A stretch of 64,000 bases of DNA from the NCBI GenBank assembly GCA_006212115.1, contig PDUK01000014.1, positions 1-64,000 of the forward strand. The letters are read 5' to 3'. Positions 57,789 to 64,000 of this stretch are shown piece after piece. Made by a program: the position numbers and the translations under genes. The first letter of the stretch is position 1. Every line of letters starts with the position of its first letter. A model generated the notes under the pieces. The model searched no databases. It was given only the letters and a program-made list of their open reading frames with translations, and was not told the DNA's origin. Source of the DNA: Thalassolituus sp. GTDB taxonomy: Bacteria; Pseudomonadota; Gammaproteobacteria; Pseudomonadales; Oceanobacteraceae.

Positions 57789-57945
57789 CTAGCTCCCATT
57801 ACTCGATGAGCCTAATGACTCTTCCTCAACGACGAAATTACCATCACTATCGATTTCTTTTTCTTCCTGCTGCAACGGATAAAAACCGAGCGGTGAAAGG
57901 TCTGCTTAGATTCTTCGACCATTTTCCTGATTCGGCATTAAAAAG
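57789..57945 (-). pseudogene. 3' remnant of a second copy of the unknown soluble gene
   Basis: The last 38 codons before the TAG at 57789-57791 read DLSPLGFYPLQQEEKEIDSDG and on to VVEEESLGSSS, which aligns with LPPLGFYPSKRKEKEIDSEG and VVEDTSSTSSS of the gene at 55738. Upstream, the homologous residues appear in other frames (for instance TDYLFLMPNQ beside IDYLSRIQIIPTQ), so there are at least one frameshift and a loss of the 5' part. It sits directly before the intact DKNYY gene, in the same arrangement as the left copy. Confidence 0.75.
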
Positions 57946-58063
57946 AGGTAATCGGTATAGGGCGTGGCGGCCATTCTGCTTCCTTTGCAATGCAGTTCCT
58001 TTAATGGCCGTTAGAATAAACGATTGATCTGTTAAATCAATCAATACAGGCCAGACCTGAGAC

Positions 58064-58471
58064 TCACTTCCGCGGCGGAATTGCGTAACTGCCAACAGCA
58101 CGTGCAACCGGTTCCTGGTCGCCTTCTGAGTACATCGAGACCTCTCCCACCACTAATGCCTTACCCACTTTCATAAGCGTGCATTCTGCAATTATGTCCC
58201 GGTCCGAGACTGGCTTACGCAGGAAGTTAAAGTTGAGACTTGTAGTAACCGCCATGGCAACGAGACCGAGCTCTCCCAGAATGGCGACATAGAGTGCCGC
58301 ATCTGCGACTTCCATCAACACGGGTCCGGATACGGTTCCACCAGGCCTGAGGTGGGCCTCAGTTATACGCTTTCGAATGGTTGCACGGCGATTGCCGACC
58401 TCTTCGATCAGGAAATCTGCCTGAGTGAATTCAGTCGCAAAAAAGTGTTCCAGCTCTGACTTAGTCGCCAT
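58064..58471 (-). CDS. PaaI-type thioesterase
   Basis: This 135-residue hotdog protein carries LRPGGTVSGPVLMEVADAALYVAI, the PaaI/DUF4442-like thioesterase motif with an Asp on the hotdog helix, and a C-terminal PVARAVGSYAIP strand. The ATG at 58471 fits better than the upstream in-frame start at 58501. It probably hydrolyses small or aromatic acyl-CoA; the substrate is unknown. It is divergent from the pirin gene, with 103 bases between. Confidence 0.82.
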   Translation of the reverse strand: MATKSELEHFFATEFTQADFLIEEVGNRRATIRKRITEAHLRPGGTVSGPVLMEVADAALYVAILGELGLVAMAVTTSLNFNFLRKPVSDRDIIAECTLMKVGKALVVGEVSMYSEGDQEPVARAVGSYAIPPRK

Positions 58472-58574
58472 CTGATTGTCTCTCTCTCGTAAACATATCA
58501 ATCCAGCCGCAGCACTGGCCGCCGCGGTTCTGTCACCCTAACATTGTAAATAAGAGGAAAAAAAGGAGTCCGTT

Positions 58575-59426
58575 GTGGGTACGCTACTTAAAGGCAAGAC
58601 TAAAGATCTGGATGGATTCAGTGTGACCCGTATTCTGCCTCATGCGGAAAAACGTATGGTGGGGCCCTTTGTGTTTCTGGATCACATGGGGCCAGCTGAC
58701 TTTGCTGCAGGAGAGGGAATTGACGTTCGCCCACACCCTCATATTGGCCTGGCTACCCTGACGTATCTGACCGAGGGCTCCATCCTGCATCGCGATAGCC
58801 TTGGGAACAACCTTGAGATCTTGCCCGGAGATGTAAACTGGATGACGGCTGGGCGAGGAATTGTTCACTCCGAACGAGAAACACACGAAACCAAGGCGAA
58901 TCAACATCAGTTGAATGGCCTGCAATGCTGGATCGCACTGCCGGAGCAGTTTGCAGAAATTGAGCCTGCCTTTGCGCATCACAAAAAATGCCAGCTTCCG
59001 CAGTTCAATAAAGAAGGTGTATTCGCTCGCCTGATCGCTGGAGACGCGCTGGGCATGACGTCTCCCATCCGAACCTACTCACCGATGTTTTTTCTGGATG
59101 TCATCCTAAGTGCCGGCAGTCGCTTTACCCGTCCTAACCAAGATCAGGAATGTGCCCTGTATGTTCTTGAAGGCAACGTCGACGTGAATTCTGAGCTCTA
59201 TGAAAAAGGCGATTTCGTATTACTCGATGCCGATGATGTAGTGGCAAGCCGTTCGTTCTCGCGTGTGGTGTTTCTGGGAGGTGAGCAATGGCCGAAGACA
59301 CCACATATGTACTGGAATTTCGTGTCTTTCAGCAAAGAGCGAATCGAACAGGCCAAGCGTGACTGGCAGGAGGGGCGTTTCCCCGATATTCCGGGAGACA
59401 ATCAGGAGTTCACTCCTCTTCCATAA
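58575..59426 (+). CDS. Pirin family protein
   Basis: Pirins are bicupin iron proteins; some have quercetinase activity and others regulate metabolism. The N-terminal cupin has the metal motif RPHPHIGLATLTYLTEG with HxH, then MTAGRGIVHSERE with the third His and Glu. The LNGLQCWIALPEQ region is typical. The GTG start is supported by AGGAG 6 bases upstream. The 283 residues fit. It is followed by a perfect hairpin and a convergent NADAR gene. Confidence 0.9.
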   Translation: MGTLLKGKTKDLDGFSVTRILPHAEKRMVGPFVFLDHMGPADFAAGEGIDVRPHPHIGLATLTYLTEGSILHRDSLGNNLEILPGDVNWMTAGRGIVHSERETHETKANQHQLNGLQCWIALPEQFAEIEPAFAHHKKCQLPQFNKEGVFARLIAGDALGMTSPIRTYSPMFFLDVILSAGSRFTRPNQDQECALYVLEGNVDVNSELYEKGDFVLLDADDVVASRSFSRVVFLGGEQWPKTPHMYWNFVSFSKERIEQAKRDWQEGRFPDIPGDNQEFTPLP

Positions 59427-59477
59427 ATGTACTGATCTGGACCGAGCCGAGCCAAATCACCGAACCTGGGCAACGAT

Positions 59478-59500
59478 GCGCTATCGGTTAACGATAGCGC
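59478..59500. terminator. Hairpin between pirin and NADAR genes
   Basis: A perfect 9-bp stem GCGCTATCG/CGATAGCGC with a 5-base loop lies between convergent genes. No long T-run; judged by position. Confidence 0.55.
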
Positions 59501-59507
59501 CACGTCT

Positions 59508-59969
59508 TTATGCTTCCGTTTTGAGCTTATCCCTTACTGCCATCAGTACCTTACCGAAGTTGTTCTTACCGCGCATATCACGGCCACTCCCCCAGAAGTA
59601 GTCATAACCGCTCAGTTCAGCGATACGTAACTCTCCAGTACTCAGAAGTTGCTCGGCTATTTCAGGGTGAGTCTTACACTTAATATAAGTCCCGCGGGTC
59701 ATCACAACGGTGCTGGTTTTCTTCCAGTCCTTCCGGCGCTTTGCTCTCCGACTCTTCCCAAGCTTCGCAGCTTCTGCAGCGCTAGCACACTCACGAATCT
59801 TATTTCTGTGTGCCTCATCCTCAAACTTCATCGCTTGATAGTAATGCTCTACGCTCGGCCACTGAGCGCCATCCAGTTCGAACGAGAACATCGCATAAGA
59901 TGACAGAGGCTGCTCAGTATCTGCGCGATTAAGAGTAAAGAGTTCTTCATTTTTGTGTTCAAACAGCAT
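59508..59969 (-). CDS. NADAR family (YbiA-like) N-glycosidase
   Basis: NADAR proteins cleave N-glycosidic bonds: YbiA acts on riboflavin-pathway intermediates, and other members remove ADP-ribose from guanine. Signature segments are PLSSYAMFSFELDGAQWPSVEHYYQAMKF, the LGKSRRAKRRKDWKK region and FWGSGRDMRGKNNFGKVLMAVRD. The 153 residues match YbiA. The ATG at 59969 is preferred over TTG at 59981. No ribA-type or DarT-type partner is beside it, so its substrate cannot be told. Confidence 0.85.
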   Translation of the reverse strand: MLFEHKNEELFTLNRADTEQPLSSYAMFSFELDGAQWPSVEHYYQAMKFEDEAHRNKIRECASAAEAAKLGKSRRAKRRKDWKKTSTVVMTRGTYIKCKTHPEIAEQLLSTGELRIAELSGYDYFWGSGRDMRGKNNFGKVLMAVRDKLKTEA

Positions 59970-60151
59970 GGCGATACCCAACTAAGATTCAGCCCCTAAT
60001 CTACCAGACTCACCATCAGGTTGTTGATTTTCTGACTACCTATGGCTGATCTGACGACGCATCCGAAGCCGGTTTTTCTCCCATATAGCAACTTGGTCAA
60101 ACAGGACGCTATCGACTAGGCTTACATAGCCTTATCTGTAAAGTGGTTATT

Positions 60152-61339
60152 ATGAACCCGGAACATTCGACCAAGACACAGCCGAGTTACCCGTACTCCC
60201 TGATCTCCAACCCTATGGACTGGAAAGCGATTGATCGCTTCATCTTACTCGCCAGCCTGGTCCTGCTTGCCCCAACATCCTTTGGCATCACTATGTGGAT
60301 GGCGTATGCCATGGTGCCGGAATGGCTGAACCCTACTCTCGTACACTGGCTGAGCGGTCTCTACATACTTCACATCTTGCTGATGTCCGGTTTCATCATG
60401 ACTGCCTTAAAGTTACGACGGTACACTCACGACTGGCCGCTATTCGAAAACATGATCATCGCCAGCTTCCTGATAGTGGTGCTTACAACAGGGTATGTCA
60501 CCGGTACCTACCTGTCGGAGGCACTTCTTATTATCTTCCTCGGCGTCATCATTACCTGCACCCTGGCCGACGTAAACAAGATACGCTTCTGCTTCTGGAT
60601 CGTCGTTCCCGTGCTGGTACTGATGTCGATTGCCGATCTGACAAACCTACTGCCACACGCCATGCTTCTTGAGCGCTCGCCGATTGCACCAGACGGGCGG
60701 CCTCTAGACGGCTGGATGGCCGTTAGAATGACGGTAGCCGCCATACTGGCACCTCTGATCTACCTCTGTATTCTGGCTATGAAACGCTGGACCGAGCGCG
60801 AAAACCTGTATCAGGAAATGTCGACCATCGATGGTCTAACCCGACTCGCCAATCGCAATTTCCTGATCAGTCGCGGACAAGAAGAAATTCAACGAGCACG
60901 TGCGACCGAATCAACCAGCATGCCCCCCCTGTCGTGCATCATGATTGATCTCGACCACTTCAAACAAATTAACGACAGCTGGGGGCACCATGCTGGTGAT
61001 CAGGTGTTAGTGGCTGCCTCTAAAATTATGATGGAGAGTGCTCGTCCCAACGACGAAGTTGGCCGCTACGGTGGTGAGGAGTTTGCAGTACTTCTGCCCG
61101 GTACCACGCTATTGCAAGCCAAGCTCATCGCAGAACGCATGCGAGTGCGTATCAGCAAAATGGAAGTCGATGTCGATGGAAACCGTATTCACGTTACCGC
61201 AAGCTTTGGTGTGGCCTGCTACCCTTCACCCGACGTCGAAGCCATGAGTGACCTCCTGAAAACCGCGGATCACGCACTTTACGAAGCAAAAGAGAACGGA
61301 CGTAACCAAGTAGTTCTGGCTCAATCAACAAGTAGTTGA
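60152..61339 (+). CDS. Membrane diguanylate cyclase (first of tandem pair)
   Basis: The protein has 395 residues. Six hydrophobic segments in about 23-205 form a membrane sensor that I cannot assign to a named family. The C-terminal GGDEF domain has the active signature GGEEF at about 307-311, and RPND five residues before it is the inhibitory I-site (RxxD). It should make c-di-GMP at the membrane and be product-inhibited. The ATG at 60152 is preferred to GTG at 60143. The next gene is a close paralogue in the same direction. Confidence 0.92.
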   Translation: MNPEHSTKTQPSYPYSLISNPMDWKAIDRFILLASLVLLAPTSFGITMWMAYAMVPEWLNPTLVHWLSGLYILHILLMSGFIMTALKLRRYTHDWPLFENMIIASFLIVVLTTGYVTGTYLSEALLIIFLGVIITCTLADVNKIRFCFWIVVPVLVLMSIADLTNLLPHAMLLERSPIAPDGRPLDGWMAVRMTVAAILAPLIYLCILAMKRWTERENLYQEMSTIDGLTRLANRNFLISRGQEEIQRARATESTSMPPLSCIMIDLDHFKQINDSWGHHAGDQVLVAASKIMMESARPNDEVGRYGGEEFAVLLPGTTLLQAKLIAERMRVRISKMEVDVDGNRIHVTASFGVACYPSPDVEAMSDLLKTADHALYEAKENGRNQVVLAQSTSS

Positions 61340-61473
61340 CGCCAAGTTACGCAAAACCCGTCACAATTCTAGATACTGCCTTCACACAATGTCACTAAGT
61401 GAGAGGCAGTTAGCCTTACCCCTCCCGCCAGAATGCTATCTATACAGTACAGAACATCGAACAAGGCAATATT

Positions 61474-62646
61474 ATGTGCTGTGTAAAAAAGTTAAGCAGG
61501 AAATGCACACCGAACCCCATGGACTGGCAGGCTATTGATCGCTTTATTCTGCTTGCCGGCCTGGTCCTGCTCGCCCCTGTTGGTTTTGGGGCAGCACTCC
61601 TTGTCGCCAACGATATGGCACCCGAACACATCAACCAGATGTATGTACCTGGACTGCTGTGGCTCTACAGTCTTCACATCATCTTACTCGGCACTATGAT
61701 TGGTCTCGCTTTTCAGCGCCGCAAATACGACAGTGACTGGCCCGCTTTCGAAAACACTATTATCGCCAGCTACATCGTCACCATACTTACCAGTGCATTC
61801 TTAACAGGCAGCCACTACGGCGAAGGTTTGTTGCTTATCTTTCTTGGCGTGAACATTACCGGAACACTCGCCAGCGTAAATAAAATCCGCTTTTCCTACT
61901 GGATTGTTGTACCGATTCTGTTGGCCATGGGCATTGCCGATCACATACAAGCGATTCCTCATGCCCCACTCTTAGTGCAACCAATGACAGAAGCGGACGG
62001 GCGTCCTCTGTTCGGATGGTTAATCGTGCGGGACATCATCGTGGTAATCCTATCCTTCCTGATCTATCTCTGTATTCTGGCTATGAAGCGCTGGACTGAG
62101 CGAGAGAATCTGTACCTCGAAATGTCGACGACAGACGGCCTGACCCGCTTATCCAACCGTAACTTCTTCATCAATCGCGGACAAGAAGAGATCGATCGTA
62201 CTCGTGAACAAACACTGAAGTCAGCCTCTACGCTCGCTTGCATCATGATTGACCTCGACCACTTCAAAAAGATAAATGACACATGGGGGCACCACGCGGG
62301 TGACCAGGTACTGGTAGCGGCATCAAAAGTTATGCTGAAAAATGCTCGAAATACCGACGAAGTGGGACGCTACGGTGGCGAAGAATTTGCCATGCTGCTC
62401 CCTGCGACCAGTCTGAAAAAAGCTGCCCATATTGCAGAGAGACTGCGCAGAAAAATCAGTGATATGAACGTTATCGTAGACGGCAACAGCATTGACGTTA
62501 CAGCAAGCTTCGGAGTCGCCTGCTTCCCAACGTCCGATGTAGACAGCATGGAAGACCTGTTGAAAGCAGCAGACAAAGCATTGTACGAAGCCAAAGAAAC
62601 CGGCAGAAATAAAGTGGTAACAGCAGCATCAACTGGCTTCGCTTAA
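61474..62646 (+). CDS. Membrane diguanylate cyclase (second of tandem pair)
   Basis: A paralogue of the gene just upstream: both share MDWxAIDRFILLAxLVLLAP at the start, the membrane layout, and the ILAMKRWTERENLYxEMS linker. GGEEF is at about 301-305 with RNTD as the I-site, so it should be an active, product-inhibited cyclase. It has 390 residues. It starts MCCVKKLSRKC, unlike the first copy. A gap of 134 bases separates the two, so each may have its own promoter. The pair probably arose by tandem duplication, with sensor parts diverged. Confidence 0.92.
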   Translation: MCCVKKLSRKCTPNPMDWQAIDRFILLAGLVLLAPVGFGAALLVANDMAPEHINQMYVPGLLWLYSLHIILLGTMIGLAFQRRKYDSDWPAFENTIIASYIVTILTSAFLTGSHYGEGLLLIFLGVNITGTLASVNKIRFSYWIVVPILLAMGIADHIQAIPHAPLLVQPMTEADGRPLFGWLIVRDIIVVILSFLIYLCILAMKRWTERENLYLEMSTTDGLTRLSNRNFFINRGQEEIDRTREQTLKSASTLACIMIDLDHFKKINDTWGHHAGDQVLVAASKVMLKNARNTDEVGRYGGEEFAMLLPATSLKKAAHIAERLRRKISDMNVIVDGNSIDVTASFGVACFPTSDVDSMEDLLKAADKALYEAKETGRNKVVTAASTGFA

Positions 62647-63033
62647 GAAGCCAGTGAAGTCAGATAAATGGTTATCAAGAACCGATATAACAATATCGAG
62701 ATTCAGCTTCTGGTAATCATGAACAGCGACGTTCCTGAGACCAACCATTTTTTGCATACGCAAAGATATATCCGAGGTGATATATCCGCTTCGCTCAAGC
62801 AAAGCAAAACTGTCCCGCGCAGACTGTGGAACTCCCAGACGGTGCTGATGAACAAGATGATTAGCCACATCGATGCACGCCTCACAGGCGCGCTGCAAGT
62901 TCAGAAGTACCGAATCCTGTTTTGTGTAGCTGCCACGCAACGTCTGTTCATCGACGTATTCTTCAAGAATGCGCGAAATACAGCGTTCGACGGTCGCTCG
63001 TTTATTCAGGATGACATCATTCATTATGTTCAT
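62629..63033 (-). CDS. hepT: HepT-like HEPN toxin (DUF86)
   Basis: HEPN toxins of this type are small helical RNases. The 134 residues are all helical in pattern, with the RX4HXY motif R100-NVAV-H105-D-Y107. The Tyr is the one AMPylated by MntA in the Shewanella pair. Its start overlaps the end of the antitoxin gene by 17 bases. Its 3' end overlaps the last bases of the second diguanylate cyclase gene, on the other strand. The gene order, antitoxin first, is common among MNT/HEPN pairs. Confidence 0.85.
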   Translation of the reverse strand: MNIMNDVILNKRATVERCISRILEEYVDEQTLRGSYTKQDSVLLNLQRACEACIDVANHLVHQHRLGVPQSARDSFALLERSGYITSDISLRMQKMVGLRNVAVHDYQKLNLDIVISVLDNHLSDFTGFLSEAS

Positions 63034-63403
63034 ATGCCTTTAAGATATCAGCACGGGATTCCTGAAGATGGCCATACTGCGTCATGGTAGACGCTGTAAA
63101 CAGATCTGCCTCCAACGACTCACCATAGAGTAAACGTCCCTTCTGAACGATCTGCATCTTAAGTACGGTACTCGCGTCTTTCAGGTCAACCAGGTCAACA
63201 TCCTGACTCAGCTCAGCCGCCAACTCCTCAGCAATGTGCCAGCGACTGACGTTATCCAGATCGCTATCAGCCAGAAAGGCGATATCCCAATCACTGTCAG
63301 GGCGGGCATCACCACTCGCCTGAGAACCAAACAGATACAGCAAACGCAAACCGGACAGGCGCTTGGAGCAGTATTCAACGATATGAGATTCGGTTGGGGA
63401 CAT
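63017..63403 (-). CDS. mntA: MntA-like nucleotidyltransferase antitoxin
   Basis: MntA is a minimal nucleotidyltransferase that neutralises HepT by AMPylating it. The motif GSQASGDARPDSDWDIAF gives the G26-S27 pair and metal aspartates 38 and 40. The start ATG at 63403 gives 128 residues; GGAG lies 6 bases upstream inside an inverted-repeat arm. The longer frame from 63454 crosses that repeat and is rejected. Transcription continues into hepT. Confidence 0.87.
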   Translation of the reverse strand: MSPTESHIVEYCSKRLSGLRLLYLFGSQASGDARPDSDWDIAFLADSDLDNVSRWHIAEELAAELSQDVDLVDLKDASTVLKMQIVQKGRLLYGESLEADLFTASTMTQYGHLQESRADILKAYEHNE

Positions 63404-63409
63404 CAGCTT

Positions 63410-63440
63410 CTCCAGTGTTACTCCGAGGGTAACGCTGGAG
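63410..63440 (-). promoter_or_regulatory. Inverted repeat covering the mntA ribosome binding site
   Basis: Two 12-base arms (CTCCAGTGTTAC and GTAACGCTGGAG, one mismatch) around a 7-base loop end 6 bases before the mntA ATG. The GGAG of the ribosome binding site is part of the arm. It could be an operator or an RNA hairpin that hides the site. Confidence 0.65.
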
Positions 63441-63494
63441 AGGAAGTGAGGCAAGACTTACAACCAAGAGAGAGTGAGCCTCAATTTAACGTAC

Positions 63495-64000
63495 TCAGTA
63501 AGCAAGTTCCCTGAATCTTGCATATTCATCTAAGGTGCTCTGAATTTTTTCGGCCGAACGGTAATTCTTAGTTGGGAATGGTAATTCCACCACTTCATAG
63601 TCCAGTTCTGAGCTAACTTTCCCATAAACATTCTTAGCCGTCGAGCCCAAAAGAACTACATATTCGGGGTTGAGAATAGAAATCTCACGATGTAGCAGGT
63701 CACGATTCATCTTTAAAGCTGGCTTACCGGATGAGTTTGCAATACGTACCGCATCAGTGACAAAGACGTCTGACGCTACCTCGGGCGTCATAGATAAGCA
63801 TTCCACGATAAAATCGTAACTGCTCTTCCCTTTTCCTGGCCAAAATCGCCTCATAATATCAGCTTGAAGGCTAGGATCATCTGTTGCCCAAAGACATGAG
63901 AGAACGGTCATTGATGGCTCAGCCACATCTGCCAAAGAGCCCTCGAATACGATGAAGTATTTACTTTTTTTCGTTTTAACTACGTTTTTCCAATAAATTG
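63495..64000 (-). CDS. Possible uracil-DNA-glycosylase-like protein, partial at right edge
   Basis: The frame is open to the right edge, so the start is outside the window; an internal TTG at 63935 is not convincing. About 167 residues are visible. The order FVTDAVRI followed by LHREISILNPEYVVLLGSTAKNVYG resembles the later motifs of the uracil-DNA glycosylase superfamily (a helix and strand before a VVLLG loop). The catalytic N-terminal motif cannot be seen fully, and the similarity is weak. No partner is visible; the MntA/HepT pair lies next to it in the same direction. Confidence 0.4.
   Translation of the reverse strand, partial: IYWKNVVKTKKSKYFIVFEGSLADVAEPSMTVLSCLWATDDPSLQADIMRRFWPGKGKSSYDFIVECLSMTPEVASDVFVTDAVRIANSSGKPALKMNRDLLHREISILNPEYVVLLGSTAKNVYGKVSSELDYEVVELPFPTKNYRSAEKIQSTLDEYARFRELAY

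Noticed and set aside
57847-58107. 86-residue minus-strand frame overlapping the soluble-gene remnant
   Set aside because: It runs through the remnant in another frame and overlaps the PaaI-type gene's 3' end; no support as a gene.

Overview
The window looks like part of the chromosome of a marine-type gammaproteobacterium in the Pseudomonadales/Oceanospirillales sphere (inferred from gene content and order, not from a marker-gene tree). The left half keeps the order known from Pseudomonas: purA, hisZ, yjeT, hflC, hflK, hflX, hfq, miaA, mutL, amiB, tsaE, nnr, then queG, orn, rsgA, motB, motA, an HDOD gene, rhdA, psd, a PilZ-like gene, fimX and serB. Coding density is high. Many start and stop codons overlap (TGATG, ATGA, GTGA), and most intergenic gaps that end genes hold simple hairpin terminators.

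Layout. 1-1443: the C-terminal part of a carbon-nitrogen hydrolase that runs off the left edge, and a hotdog thioesterase. 1444-1829: a 386-base gap with several inverted repeats. 1830-15030: a minus-strand superoperon for nucleotide synthesis, membrane protease control, RNA chaperone and tRNA modification, mismatch repair, cell-wall cleavage and metabolite repair. 15150-20364: queG, a Dps-like gene, an SDR plus phosphodiesterase pair, orn and rsgA. 20366-26013: motAB, HDOD, rhdA, psd. 26019-28576: the complete EF-P modification set (epmA, efp, epmB). 28729-35423: a c-di-GMP/type IV pilus block (PilZ-like gene, fimX), serB, and a membrane protein with a degenerate class III cyclase domain. 35440-41815: DTW gene, uvrA, a CsgD/VpsT-like regulator, yajR, ssb. 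42021-49849: MaoC-like gene, rpoS, nlpD, popT, pcm, surE, truD, ispF, ispD, ftsB.

From about 49998 to the right end the content is accessory. It holds a DUF4397 lipoprotein, a copLAB-like copper operon with a 24-bp repeat array in copA, and a duplicated, decaying module of an unknown soluble protein plus a DKNYY membrane protein. After these come a PaaI-type thioesterase, a pirin, a NADAR enzyme, two tandem membrane diguanylate cyclases, an MntA/HepT-type nucleotidyltransferase/HEPN pair with a hairpin over its ribosome binding site, and an edge gene that may be uracil-DNA-glycosylase-like.

The most unusual region is 54770-57945. There two copies of the same two-gene module have decayed reciprocally: the left copy keeps the soluble gene but its DKNYY gene is frameshifted by an exact 5-bp tandem duplication, while the right copy keeps DKNYY but only a broken 3' remnant of the soluble gene survives. 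No tRNA, rRNA, CRISPR array or insertion sequence was recognised.
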